From: an uncultured Demequina sp.
GTDB lineage: Bacteria; Actinomycetota; Actinomycetes; Actinomycetales; Demequinaceae
Direction: 5' to 3'
DNA: 46,628 nt
Assembly: GCA_937925595.1 (NCBI GenBank)
Contig: CALALQ010000058.1
Location: forward strand, 1 to 46,628
Part shown: positions 8,577 through 16,377 of the stretch, piece by piece
Layout of the letters: every line of letters starts with the position of its first letter
Numbering within the stretch: the first letter of the stretch is position 1
Program-made: the position numbers and the translations under genes
Notes under the pieces: model-generated
The model's input: the letters and a program-made list of their open reading frames with translations, nothing else
Database searches by the model: none
What the model was told of the DNA's origin: nothing

Positions 8577-9515
8577 ATGGATGTCATTGCCACGCTTGCC
8601 GCGCTCCAGGGCTGCGCGCGCCGCGAACAGCTCCTCGAGACGGGTGTGACATGGGATCAGATCGAGGCTGCTCGACGGTCGGGCGACGTCTTGCGTCGAC
8701 ACCGCGGTGTGTACGCGCTTCCCAACGCGCCGCAGGATGTGGTCACGGCCCGCGTCTTCCGTGCCCAGGTGGGATGCGTGTCAGCCGCACGTCACTGGGG
8801 GATTCGCGAATTGCCATTCCTGGCGGCCCAGGCCACGCCGCACTTGATCGTGCCGCGCAATCGGTCACTTGCGCGCCCGGGGCTTCGAGGCCACTGGGAA
8901 GCGACAGTCCATCACTCGGACTCGTACAAGCCCCGTCAACTGTGGACACCGCTGCTGGGGGCGCTTGACCAGATGGCGGACTGCGTGGCGCCTCTGGACC
9001 AACTCATCGCAATCGACGGCGCGCTCTATGACCGCAAGATTCGCCCCGAGGATATGGGCCTCTTCGTGTGCGGCACGGAGCGGCGGCGGGAATGGCTTCG
9101 TGCTCGCGCCTCGGCACTGTCCGGGTCGCTGCTGGAGACGATTACCGGTGCCGTCCTGGACGTTGCGGGCTTCCCGGCCCAGGCTCAGAGGGAAATCTCG
9201 CGCGTGGGACGAACGGACTTCGTTCTCGAGGACGGCACGGTTGTTGAGGCGGATGGGTTTGATCCTCACGGCACGCGAAAGGCGTTCCGCGAAGATCGCC
9301 GACGCGGACGCGAGCTGCAGCTTCAGGGTCGCGGCCTGCTGCGATATGCATTCGAGGACGTCGTGTGGAGTCCACTCAACATGATTCTCGATGTCGCGAG
9401 GCAGGTGGGGCGCGATCCCCGCCCAGACTTCCGTGCGCGTTGGCGCGAAATCACGTCCCCCACCGGCTTCCGCACGGCAAATCCTTCCGGTCGAGAGTTC
9501 ACCTCGTTCCCGTAA
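8577..9515 (+). CDS. AbiEi-like / DUF559 (Vsr-fold) nuclease-like protein
   Basis: The 312-residue protein has an N-terminal winged-helix segment of the AbiEi antitoxin type (CARREQLLETGVTWDQIEAA then HRGVYALP) and a C-terminal segment (about residues 212-275) with the DUF559 pattern: RTDFVLEDGTVVEADGFDPH, then RKAFREDRRRGRELQLQGRG, then LLRYAFEDV. DUF559 proteins belong to the Vsr-like PD-(D/E)xK nuclease fold; the Asp of RTDF and the Glu/Asp of VEADG sit where metal ligands are expected. ATG 8577 is chosen because similarity begins there; no ribosome site is seen. The last 17 or so residues are encoded by the left arm and interior of repeat copy 2, so the natural C-terminus may have been replaced. 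Activity is inferred only. A relative lies at 25292-26221. Confidence 0.75.
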   Translation: MDVIATLAALQGCARREQLLETGVTWDQIEAARRSGDVLRRHRGVYALPNAPQDVVTARVFRAQVGCVSAARHWGIRELPFLAAQATPHLIVPRNRSLARPGLRGHWEATVHHSDSYKPRQLWTPLLGALDQMADCVAPLDQLIAIDGALYDRKIRPEDMGLFVCGTERRREWLRARASALSGSLLETITGAVLDVAGFPAQAQREISRVGRTDFVLEDGTVVEADGFDPHGTRKAFREDRRRGRELQLQGRGLLRYAFEDVVWSPLNMILDVARQVGRDPRPDFRARWREITSPTGFRTANPSGREFTSFP

Positions 9516-9560
9516 GCGGGGCGCCGCGGTCCCGCACTCGATTTGCCGTGCGGACGCAGG
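9463..9560. repeat. 98-bp inverted-repeat element, family A copy 2
   Basis: Left arm 9463-9482 matches the copy 1 arm at 18 of 20 positions and lies inside the 3' end of the DUF559 gene; right arm 9541-9560 is identical to that of copy 1. The spacer is again exactly 58 bp. The equal length with diverged interiors shows both copies derive from one element. Confidence 0.85.
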
Positions 9561-9574
9561 GTGCGCGGGGTCGC

Positions 9575-9618
9575 GACCCCGCCGCGACCGCGCCTCGTGA
9601 CCCCGCCGCGACCGCGCC
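9575..9618. repeat. 20-bp direct repeat, 24-bp period
   Basis: The same 20-mer, starting GACCCCGCCGCG, occurs at 9575-9594 and 9599-9618 in the noncoding stretch between repeat copy 2 and the sigma factor gene. Simple GC-rich duplication; no function suggested. Confidence 0.8.
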
Positions 9619-9704
9619 CCCGCCGCACGCCCTCGCCACTACTCTGAAACTCGCCCACAACGTTTCTGCGCAGCACAGCGTTTTGGGGCCAGAAGAGGAG
9701 AGTC

Positions 9705-10247
9705 ATGGCCGACTTGGACGAGGTGCTCGCGGGGCTGACCCGCACAGCTGGGCCTCGCCTTGCCGCCTACGGCTTCATCCTCACCGGCTCGCAGTCCGAC
9801 GCGGAGGAACTTGTGCAGGAGGCGATCGTCAAGACGTTCGTTCGCCGGCCGCGCCTGAGCGACCCTGCGGCCGCGGAGCAGTACGTGCGGCTCGCGATGA
9901 AAACCCTGATAATCGACCGTTCCAGGAAGGCCCGACGCTGGCGCGACAAAGCGCCGACCCTCGCCGCTCCTGCGGTTGAGTTGGAGCCGGTCACCGCTAT
10001 CTCGACGCGCGTCGCGGTGGAGAAGGCGCTGCAGTCGCTCACCCCGCAGCAGCGCATCGCGGTCGCCCTCAGGTACTGGGACGACCTCACCGTGCCGGAG
10101 GTCGCGGCGGCGATGCGGCTGAACGCGGGCACAGTGAAGCGCTACCTTCACGACGCCGCGGCGGTGCTGCGTCCCCTCCTTGGCGAACACATCGAGCCCG
10201 ATGACGACGAGGGCATCCGCGTCGTCGGAGTGAGGAGGCGGCGATGA
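9705..10247 (+). CDS. SigE-family (ECF) RNA polymerase sigma factor
   Basis: A 180-residue extracytoplasmic-function sigma factor. Region 2 is visible as GFILTGSQSDAEELVQEAIVKTFVRRP (DNA melting and -10 contact). Region 4 is LTPQQRIAVALRYWDDLTVPEVAAAMRLNAGTVKRYLHDAAAVLR, a helix-turn-helix for the -35 element. The ATG at 9705 follows GAAGAGGAGAG, a good ribosome site. Its TGA overlaps the ATG of the next gene by 4 bp (ATGA), so the sigma factor and membrane protein are translationally coupled, the usual arrangement for a sigma factor and its regulator. The target promoters are not evident. Confidence 0.9.
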   Translation: MADLDEVLAGLTRTAGPRLAAYGFILTGSQSDAEELVQEAIVKTFVRRPRLSDPAAAEQYVRLAMKTLIIDRSRKARRWRDKAPTLAAPAVELEPVTAISTRVAVEKALQSLTPQQRIAVALRYWDDLTVPEVAAAMRLNAGTVKRYLHDAAAVLRPLLGEHIEPDDDEGIRVVGVRRRR

Positions 10248-11146
10248 GCGACATGCTTGACCGCCTTGAGCAGATCGCGGGCGAGGCTGGCGCGGACGCT
10301 GGCACCCGCCTGGCGACTCCGGATGTCACGGCGAAGCTGCAGGCCCAGATCACCCACGGAGTCCGGAGGCGCCGCACCGTGACCGGAGCGCTCGCTGCCG
10401 CCGCGGTCGTGGTGCTGGGCACAGCGTCGGTCATTGTTCCCCAGCTGGTCGAGACGCCCATGCCGCCGGCCGCGACCCCAACCCGCGAGGTGGTGAACAG
10501 CTCTGAGTCGCTGCTCACCTACAGCGACGGGTCGATGCAGGTGGTGACGTCCGTCGGCAAGAGGGTGCATATCCCGGCGCCCGGTGAGGACTCGCCGCGT
10601 TATACGGGCACGGCCGTCAAGGACGCATGCCGCGCGGACCCGGCGGAGCTGGCACCCGGCTGGACGCACGAGTTCCCTGAGGCGTGGCAGCTGATGAGCT
10701 TCGGCAGGCCGCTCAGCATCGACAAGGACGGGCACCACGTGCTCACGCAGGGCCAGGCGGTGGAGAAGGGCTCGGGCTACCGCTCCACGCTGTTCGCGGC
10801 AAGTGTGGACGTTGACCCTGCTATCGCGCCGTATGTGGTGATGAGCGTCAATGTCTACGTGCTCGCGCCGGACGGCCGCATCGCCTACGTCGCTTCGCAC
10901 CTCGAGTCGCGGCCCAGCATCCAGTACTCGGGTACCAGGGGCACCGCGACGTACACCGCTACGGCCACGACGCGCGGGATCGACTCCTACGCGGAGTGCC
11001 GCGAGGTGACGCGCACACTCAGCGGTGAGGCGCCAGAGAACGTCTACTACTTCCACATCAAGGTGTTCGTGAACGACGGTGCGGGCCACATCAACCCGCT
11101 GGGCGCTCACAACTCATGGATCTCTGTCACCAAGGAGGGAGCATGA
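10244..11146 (+). CDS. single-pass membrane protein coupled to sigma factor
   Basis: A 300-residue protein with a charged cytoplasmic N-terminus (about 45 residues, ending GVRRRR), one transmembrane helix (about residues 46-68, TVTGALAAAAVVVLGTASVI) and an extracellular domain of about 230 residues containing an isolated pair of cysteines. This is the layout of a membrane anti-sigma factor, and the ATGA overlap with the sigma gene fits. However, no zinc-binding HxxxCxxC motif is present in the N-terminus and I do not recognise the outer domain. Anti-sigma function is inference from position. Its stop overlaps the start of the following oxidoreductase by 4 bp, so all three genes form one operon. 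Confidence 0.7.
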   Translation: MSDMLDRLEQIAGEAGADAGTRLATPDVTAKLQAQITHGVRRRRTVTGALAAAAVVVLGTASVIVPQLVETPMPPAATPTREVVNSSESLLTYSDGSMQVVTSVGKRVHIPAPGEDSPRYTGTAVKDACRADPAELAPGWTHEFPEAWQLMSFGRPLSIDKDGHHVLTQGQAVEKGSGYRSTLFAASVDVDPAIAPYVVMSVNVYVLAPDGRIAYVASHLESRPSIQYSGTRGTATYTATATTRGIDSYAECREVTRTLSGEAPENVYYFHIKVFVNDGAGHINPLGAHNSWISVTKEGA

Positions 11147-12195
11147 CAGCCACCGCCGTACGTCCGCTGACGCACCGCCTCCAGGACCCCCTGGACGCGC
11201 CCTCGCTGCGCTGGGGCGTCATAGGCGCGGGGTGGATCGCCGACGTGTTCGCCCGGTCCACCCTGGGACACACGCGCTCCACGATCCAGGCGATTGCCTC
11301 GCGCGATGCGCACCGGGGCAACCTCTACGCATCGAAGTACAACGTCCCCACCGTCCGCTTTGGCGACGGTGCCTACGAGCGTGTGGTCGATGACCCGGAC
11401 GTGGACGCGATCTACATCGCCACGCCGCATGCGCTGCACCGCGACCACGCGCTGCTCGCGATCGAGGCGGGCAAGCCCGTGCTCGTGGAGAAGGCGTTCA
11501 CGCGCAACGCCGCGGAGGCACGCACGGTCGTCGACGCGGCAAGGCGCAACGGCGTGTTCTGCATGGAGGCCATGTGGACGCGCTTCCTCCCCCACATGGT
11601 CGAGGCCCGGCGCCTCATTGCGGACGGCGCCATCGGCGACATCGTTCACGTGAGCGCGGACTTTGGCGGCTCTCCTGAGTACAACCCCAACGACCGCAAC
11701 TTCAGCCCCGAGCTCGCTGGCGGTGCGCTGCTCGACCTCGGCGTCTACCCCGTGAACTTCATCCACGACATGCTCGGCGCGCCTACCAACCCGGGCGCCA
11801 TCCGCGCCCTGGGCGCCCTCGCACCAACTGGCGTGGATCTCAGGGAGACGATCGTGCTCAACTACCCGGAGCGTCGGGCCATGGGAACCGCCCTGTCATC
11901 CTTCGCCGCGGACACCGCCCGGCTCGCGACCGTCTCCGGCACAGAGGGCCGCATCGACTTTGGCCACGACTACTACGGCCCGGCGGGCTTCACCCTGGTG
12001 CGAGCGGGACGCCGCGAGCTCGCGTTCACGCAACAGACTCAACTTGGCTGGCAGTACCAGGTCGCCGAGGTCGCCCGCTGCGTGCGCGCGGGCGCCACGG
12101 AGAGCGCGATCATGCCACTCGACGCCACGCTCGAGGTCATGGAGATCCTCGACGAGGCGCGCCGTCAGTTGGGCGTGCGGTACCCGGGCGAGTAG
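11143..12195 (+). CDS. Gfo/Idh/MocA family oxidoreductase
   Basis: A 350-residue NAD(P)-dependent dehydrogenase with the N-terminal Rossmann motif GVIGAGWIADVFA and the family lysine in VLVEKAFTRN, where the more common EKP is EKA. AMWTRFLPHMVEARRL and GGALLDLGVYPVNF follow, typical of the dihydrodiol-dehydrogenase/trans-diol branch acting on sugars or cyclic diols. The start is the ATG at 11143 with AAGGAGGGAGC before it, overlapping the previous stop (ATGA). A close paralogue lies 200 bp downstream. The substrate is unknown. Co-transcription with a sigma factor is unusual and may reflect chance read-through rather than a functional link. Confidence 0.88.
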   Translation: MTATAVRPLTHRLQDPLDAPSLRWGVIGAGWIADVFARSTLGHTRSTIQAIASRDAHRGNLYASKYNVPTVRFGDGAYERVVDDPDVDAIYIATPHALHRDHALLAIEAGKPVLVEKAFTRNAAEARTVVDAARRNGVFCMEAMWTRFLPHMVEARRLIADGAIGDIVHVSADFGGSPEYNPNDRNFSPELAGGALLDLGVYPVNFIHDMLGAPTNPGAIRALGALAPTGVDLRETIVLNYPERRAMGTALSSFAADTARLATVSGTEGRIDFGHDYYGPAGFTLVRAGRRELAFTQQTQLGWQYQVAEVARCVRAGATESAIMPLDATLEVMEILDEARRQLGVRYPGE

Positions 12196-12395
12196 CGACG
12201 CGCGGTCAGCAGTCCCATTCCCAGGAGCAGCAGTAAGCCCGACGCTGCCACCAGTTGGGCGATGGCGATGCCGTTGCGCCACGGTAGCGGCGCGAGACCT
12301 GCGCTGACAAGGGCTTTCCGATCAAAACTCCTGCTAACGGGCCGGTAAGCCCTGAGGGAAGGAGGCCAGCGTCGGCTCCCACTACGCTTCATTCC
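12196..12395. other. 200-bp gap with no firm gene
   Basis: Between the two paralogous oxidoreductases. The minus strand can encode a short hydrophobic segment (NGIAIAQLVAASGLLLLLGM then RR), resembling the end of a surface protein, but it has no credible start or ribosome site and overlaps the preceding gene. Possibly a remnant. Two copies of CCGACGCTG (12239, and reversed at 12367) lie here. Confidence 0.4.
12383..12388 (+). promoter_or_regulatory. -10 box TACGCT, leaderless start
   Basis: TACGCT ends 7 nt before the ATG at 12396; no Shine-Dalgarno is present. Confidence 0.45.
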
Positions 12396-13388
12396 ATGAC
12401 AGCACCCAACCCCCACGACGCCCCCGCCATCCGCTGGGGAATCCTCGGCGCCGGCGGCATCGCCCACAAGCTCGCGCAGGCGGTGAACCAACACACGGCG
12501 AGCACCGTGGCCGCGGTCGCCTCCCGTACGCCGGCCAAGGCGCAGGCCTTCGCGGATGAGGAAGGCGTCGAGCTCGCCTTCGAGTCCTATGAGGAGTTGG
12601 TGGGCCGCGACGACATCGACGCCGTGTACGTGGCAACCACCCACAACGACCACCACAACCCCGCGCTGCTCGCGATTGAGGCTGGCAAGCCCGTGCTCGT
12701 CGAGAAGGCGTTCACGCAGAACGCCGCGCAGGCCCGCCAGGTCATCGACGCCGCCCGCGCCAAGGGCGTCTATGTCCAGGAGGCCATGTGGACGCGCTGG
12801 CTGCCGCACATCGTGGCGCTGCGCGAGACCATCGCCCGCGGTGACATCGGCGACGTCGTCACCATCCAGGCCGACCACGGTCAGCCCATTGCTCACGTCC
12901 CGCGCCTGCAGCGCCCCGAGCTGGCCGGCGGCGCGCTCCTCGACCTTGGCATCTACCCGGTTTCCTTCGCCTTCGACATCCTTGGCAAGCCCGACGCTGT
13001 CACAGCGGTCGGTCAGCTCACCGAGACGGGCGTCGACGGTCAGGTGTCGATGGTCTTCGACTACGAGGCCGCGCAGGCGTCGCTCACCACGACGATGTGG
13101 GCTCGCACCCAGGTGCAGGCCGTGATCTCCGGCACCGAGGGCCGCATCGAGGTCGCCGACATGTTCTACGCGCCCAGCACGTGGCGACTGGTTCGCAAGG
13201 ATGGCACCAGCTGGGAGTTCGATGGTCGCGTGGACAATGGCTTCCAGTACGAGGCTGCCGCGCTTGCGCGCAACGTTGCCGAGGGTCGCACCGAGTCCGA
13301 GGAGCTGCCGCTGAGCGAGACCCTCGAAATCATGGAGACGCTCGACGAGATCCGTTCGCAGATCGGTCTGGTGTACCCCGGGGAGTAG
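12396..13388 (+). CDS. Gfo/Idh/MocA family oxidoreductase (paralogue)
   Basis: A 330-residue NAD(P)-dependent dehydrogenase, clearly a duplicate of the gene at 11143: GILGAGGIAHKLAQAV (nucleotide binding), VLVEKAFTQNAAQARQVIDAA, EAMWTRWLPHIVALRE, GGALLDLGIYPVSF, and the same ending (DEIRSQIGLVYPGE against DEARRQLGVRYPGE). EKA again replaces EKP. The duplicate has its own promoter, a TACGCT box 7 nt before the ATG, rather than a ribosome site, so the two copies are expressed separately. The substrate is unknown, probably a sugar or cyclic polyol. Confidence 0.88.
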   Translation: MTAPNPHDAPAIRWGILGAGGIAHKLAQAVNQHTASTVAAVASRTPAKAQAFADEEGVELAFESYEELVGRDDIDAVYVATTHNDHHNPALLAIEAGKPVLVEKAFTQNAAQARQVIDAARAKGVYVQEAMWTRWLPHIVALRETIARGDIGDVVTIQADHGQPIAHVPRLQRPELAGGALLDLGIYPVSFAFDILGKPDAVTAVGQLTETGVDGQVSMVFDYEAAQASLTTTMWARTQVQAVISGTEGRIEVADMFYAPSTWRLVRKDGTSWEFDGRVDNGFQYEAAALARNVAEGRTESEELPLSETLEIMETLDEIRSQIGLVYPGE

Positions 13389-13389
13389 G

Positions 13390-13649
13390 TCAGCCCGTGA
13401 AGTCGGGTTCCGCCTCGACCGGCTCGGCTCCGGGTGCGGCGGACTCGAACAGCGCGCGCCCGCCCATCCACCGAGTGTCGTTTCCGAGCCAGTAGGCGCT
13501 GAACTGGGTTCCGTCGGCCTCGAAGTTCTGCAGCGTGGGCTCGTCGATCACCGCGTAGCGGAGCACCTGGCCCTGACCAGGGTGGAGGCGGCGGCAAGCG
13601 CCGCGATGGAGGCGAGCGCTACGGCGCTCAGGGTGATCTGACGCTTCAT
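13390..13649 (-). pseudogene. frameshifted small secreted protein
   Basis: From the ATG at 13649 the minus strand encodes a signal peptide (MKRQITLSAVALASIAALAA) but this frame stops after 33 codons. The next frame continues without a break as GQVLRYAVIDEPTLQNFEAD and onward to ALFESAAPGAEPVEAEPDFTG and a TGA at 13390. Adding one base around 13575 (a C in the run reading GGTCAGGGCCAGG) joins them into an 86-residue secreted protein; the 260-bp span is one base short of 87 codons. It is therefore a gene with a 1-bp deletion, or a sequencing error. The function is unknown. Confidence 0.65.
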
Positions 13650-13771
13650 GATGAAGTGGCTCCTCAACTTGGTGCGCACCATCGCGCGCGATAAACATAC
13701 CGGACAGGGCCGTCCGGGGATCTTGGGCGGAGCCGCAATACACACCCTGTCGCTCAGATCGCCGCTCAAGG

Positions 13772-13777
13772 TACATT
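13772..13777 (+). promoter_or_regulatory. -10 box TACATT, leaderless start
   Basis: TACATT ends exactly 6 nt before the GTG at 13784. Confidence 0.5.
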
Positions 13778-13783
13778 TGCCCA

Positions 13784-14569
13784 GTGCGTATTCGCGGACT
13801 GAGGGCCGCGGTCGGCGCCCTTGCGGTGCTGGCCGCCATGACTGCCTGCTCAAGTGACCCAGAGCCCACGGCGAGTTCGCCTGCTCCGGTGACCACGCCG
13901 TCGGACACTGCTTCTATTTCTGCCAGCCCGGCGCCCAGCGAGGACCCCAACCTCTTCACGTCCACCGTGGCGTACGTCAAGGGCAGCTCGGTGAAGGTCT
14001 ACGACAAGCCGTACGGCGAGGTCGTGATGACGCTCAAGGCCAAGGACGTGCTCACCGTCCCCGACAAGACGCCACTCGTGCTGCTCGCCAAGACCGTTCA
14101 GAAGGACGGCATCGAGGTGTACCTGCCTGTGCGTCCCAATGGCACCACCGGCTGGGTGGAGCCGCGCGACGTGCAGCTGTACGCGACCGACTATCAACTC
14201 GACGTCTTCATCAAGGACCACGAGCTGGTGCTGTCCAAAGGCGGTGAGGAGCTGGGCCGGTACCCCATCGGCACCGGTCGCGACGAGCTCCCCACCCCCG
14301 GCGGCGTCTACTTCATCCGCGAGCTGCTTGCGCCGCCCAACCCCAAGGGCGCCTACGGACCCTACGCGTACGGCCTCAGCGGCTACAGCCCCGTGCTCGA
14401 CAACTTCAAGGGCGGCGACGCGGTGATCGGCATCCACGGCACCAACGACCCCAGCTCGATCGGCAAGGACGTTTCGCACGGCTGCATCCGCCTCAGTAAC
14501 GACGCCATCACGGAGTTGGTGGAGACCTGGCAGCTGCCGCTCGGCACGCCTGTGTATATCCACGACTGA
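13784..14569 (+). CDS. L,D-transpeptidase lipoprotein (YkuD domain)
   Basis: Secreted peptidoglycan cross-linking enzyme of 261 residues. A signal peptide ends in the lipobox LAAMTAC, so the protein should be lipid-anchored to the outer face of the membrane. A Ser/Thr/Pro-rich linker follows, then an SH3-like region (VKVYDKPYGEVVMTLKAKD) and a C-terminal YkuD domain with GIHGTND and SHGCIRLSN. The catalytic cysteine is C234, with the conserved His of SHGC and of GIHG. Such enzymes form 3-3 cross-links between stem peptides. The GTG start is supported by the TACATT box 6 nt upstream. Its downstream neighbour tmk begins 31 bp later. Confidence 0.93.
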   Translation: MRIRGLRAAVGALAVLAAMTACSSDPEPTASSPAPVTTPSDTASISASPAPSEDPNLFTSTVAYVKGSSVKVYDKPYGEVVMTLKAKDVLTVPDKTPLVLLAKTVQKDGIEVYLPVRPNGTTGWVEPRDVQLYATDYQLDVFIKDHELVLSKGGEELGRYPIGTGRDELPTPGGVYFIRELLAPPNPKGAYGPYAYGLSGYSPVLDNFKGGDAVIGIHGTNDPSSIGKDVSHGCIRLSNDAITELVETWQLPLGTPVYIHD

Positions 14570-14587
14570 CGTGTCCGCCCAGCCCGG

Positions 14588-14593
14588 TAGCGT
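14588..14593 (+). promoter_or_regulatory. -10 box TAGCGT, leaderless tmk start
   Basis: TAGCGT lies 7 nt before the ATG at 14601 and supports that start over the upstream GTG at 14571. Confidence 0.5.
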
Positions 14594-14600
14594 TGGACGC

Positions 14601-15200
14601 ATGAGCGGCGTGTGGGTGGTCTTCGAAGGCGGCGACGGCGTGGGCAAGACCACCCAGATCGCTCGCCTTGAGAGCGCGCTGCGCGAGCGTGGGGCCGACG
14701 TTGTGGTCACCAGAGAACCCGGCGGCACCGAACTTGGGGTCCAGCTTCGCGCCGCAGTGATGCACGGCGACCATGTCGCTCCGCGCGCCGAGGCGCTCCT
14801 GTTCGCCGCCGATCGCGCACACCACATCTATTCAGTGGTGCGGCCCGCGCTGGAGCGCGGTGCCGTGGTGCTGCAGGACCGCTACCTGGATTCGTCGATC
14901 GTGTATCAGGGTGGAGCTCGCGGCCTTGGCGACGAGGTCGAACGCATCTCGCTGTGGGCCACAGAAGGCGCCATCCCTGACCTCACCGTGCTGCTCGACA
15001 TGGAGCCCACTGCTGACCGGCTCGCGGGGGACCTCGACCGACTGGAGCGGGAGACCGTCCAGCACGCTGAGGAGATGCGCCAGGGCTACCTCGCGCTCGC
15101 GGCCCGTGCCCCGGAGCGCTACGCGGTCATCGACGCCGCCCGCTCCATCGACGAGGTCGCCGCAGATGTGCTCGCCGCCGTAGAGAAGGTGCTGCCGTGA
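14601..15200 (+). CDS. tmk: thymidylate kinase
   Basis: Phosphorylates dTMP to dTDP. The 199-residue protein has the P-loop FEGGDGVGKTTQ (K16), TREPGGTELG, the DR motif in LQDRYLDSSIVYQG and a short lid region (GDLDRLERE). The ATG at 14601 gives the normal family N-terminus; a GTG 30 bp upstream would add ten residues without similarity. The TGA overlaps the GTG of holB (GTGA), a pairing found in many actinobacteria and Firmicutes. Confidence 0.96.
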   Translation: MSGVWVVFEGGDGVGKTTQIARLESALRERGADVVVTREPGGTELGVQLRAAVMHGDHVAPRAEALLFAADRAHHIYSVVRPALERGAVVLQDRYLDSSIVYQGGARGLGDEVERISLWATEGAIPDLTVLLDMEPTADRLAGDLDRLERETVQHAEEMRQGYLALAARAPERYAVIDAARSIDEVAADVLAAVEKVLP

Positions 15201-16363
15201 GCGTGTGGGACGACGTCGTAGGCCAGGAGCGGACCCTCACTGCGCTCAAGGCCGCCGTGGGCGATCCCACGGCGATGACCCATGCGTGGCTCGTGACCGG
15301 TCCTCCTGGCTCCGGTCGCTCCAATGCGGCGCGCGCCTTCGCCGCGGCCCTGCAGTGTGAAAAGGGCGGCTGCGGCCAGTGCGCATCGTGCGCGCAGGTG
15401 CGCGCCGGCACCCACCCCGACGTCAAGCGAGTCGCCACAGAGAAGGTCACCATCTCCATCGACGAGGTGCGAGACCTCATCTCCGTGGCGCAGCAGGCGC
15501 CAAGCAACGGCCGCTGGCGCGTCATCATCATCGAAGACGCCGACCGCATGACCGAGCGCACCTCCAATGTGCTCCTCAAGTCCATTGAGGAGCCGCCGCC
15601 GCGGACCGTGTGGCTGCTGTGCGCGCCGTCATCGCAGGACGTCGCGGTCACCATCCGTTCTCGCTGCCGGGTTGTCTCGCTCGTGACGCCAACGGCCGAC
15701 GCTGTGGCTCAGCTGCTCGTCGAGATCGACGGGGTGCCGGAAGACTTGGCACTCGAGGCGGCGCGCGCCGCCCAGTCGCACATCGGAGTAGCCAGGCGAT
15801 TGGCGCGCGACCCCCAGGCCCGGGCTCGCCGCTCTCAGGTGCTCGCGCTCGCGACCGAGATCCGCGGAGTGGGCGATGCGGTGCTGGCCGCCGCCGACCT
15901 GGTCCAGGTGGCGGAGGATGACGCCAAGGCGGTGTCCGAAGAACGTGACGGCGCAGAGCGCGCCGAACTCATGGCGATGCTCGGAGCCGACGAAGGCGGC
16001 AGGCTCCCTCCCGCGCTCCGCGCCCAGGTCAAGCAGCTCGAAGAGGACCAGAAGCGCCGGGCCACGCGCATGAAGCGCGACGTGCTCGACCGCGCCATCC
16101 TCGACCTCATGAGCCTGTACCGCGACGTGGCGTGCGTGCAGGTGGGCGCCGACGTTCACCTCGTCAACGAGTCCCACCGCGGCCACATCGAGGAGCTCGC
16201 CGCGCGCAGCACCTTGGCTGACACGGTGCGCTGCCTCGACGCCTTGGGCGAGGCCCGCATTCGCCTCGCCGGCAATGTGGCGCCGCTTCTTGCCATCGAA
16301 GCGATGACTCTTGCCCTGCGCCCGTTGGACGCAGGACGCTCTGCCGGCGCCGCACGTCGGTGA
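15197..16363 (+). CDS. holB: DNA polymerase III delta' subunit
   Basis: Clamp-loader subunit of 388 residues. The AAA+ domain has a P-loop-like TGPPGSGRSNAAR in which the usual Lys is Arg/Ser, as is common for delta', which does not hydrolyse ATP. A zinc-binding segment CEKGGCGQCASC follows, then the sensor region IIIEDADRMTERTSNVLLKSIEEPPPRTVWLLC and the SRC motif (IRSRCRVV). A C-terminal collar domain completes it. The GTG start overlaps the tmk stop. The protein loads the sliding clamp during replication. Confidence 0.94.
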   Translation: MSVWDDVVGQERTLTALKAAVGDPTAMTHAWLVTGPPGSGRSNAARAFAAALQCEKGGCGQCASCAQVRAGTHPDVKRVATEKVTISIDEVRDLISVAQQAPSNGRWRVIIIEDADRMTERTSNVLLKSIEEPPPRTVWLLCAPSSQDVAVTIRSRCRVVSLVTPTADAVAQLLVEIDGVPEDLALEAARAAQSHIGVARRLARDPQARARRSQVLALATEIRGVGDAVLAAADLVQVAEDDAKAVSEERDGAERAELMAMLGADEGGRLPPALRAQVKQLEEDQKRRATRMKRDVLDRAILDLMSLYRDVACVQVGADVHLVNESHRGHIEELAARSTLADTVRCLDALGEARIRLAGNVAPLLAIEAMTLALRPLDAGRSAGAARR

Positions 16364-16365
16364 AC

Positions 16366-16371
16366 TAGGGT
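16366..16371 (+). promoter_or_regulatory. -10 box TAGGGT, leaderless start
   Basis: TAGGGT lies just after the holB stop and 6 nt before the ATG at 16378, so the hydrolase has its own promoter. Confidence 0.5.
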
Positions 16372-16377
16372 TGCCCC

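Noticed and set aside
12165..12391. Small membrane protein on the minus strand
   Set aside because: One hydrophobic segment with Arg residues after it resembles a sorting signal end, but no start, ribosome site or promoter fits the frame and it overlaps the preceding gene.
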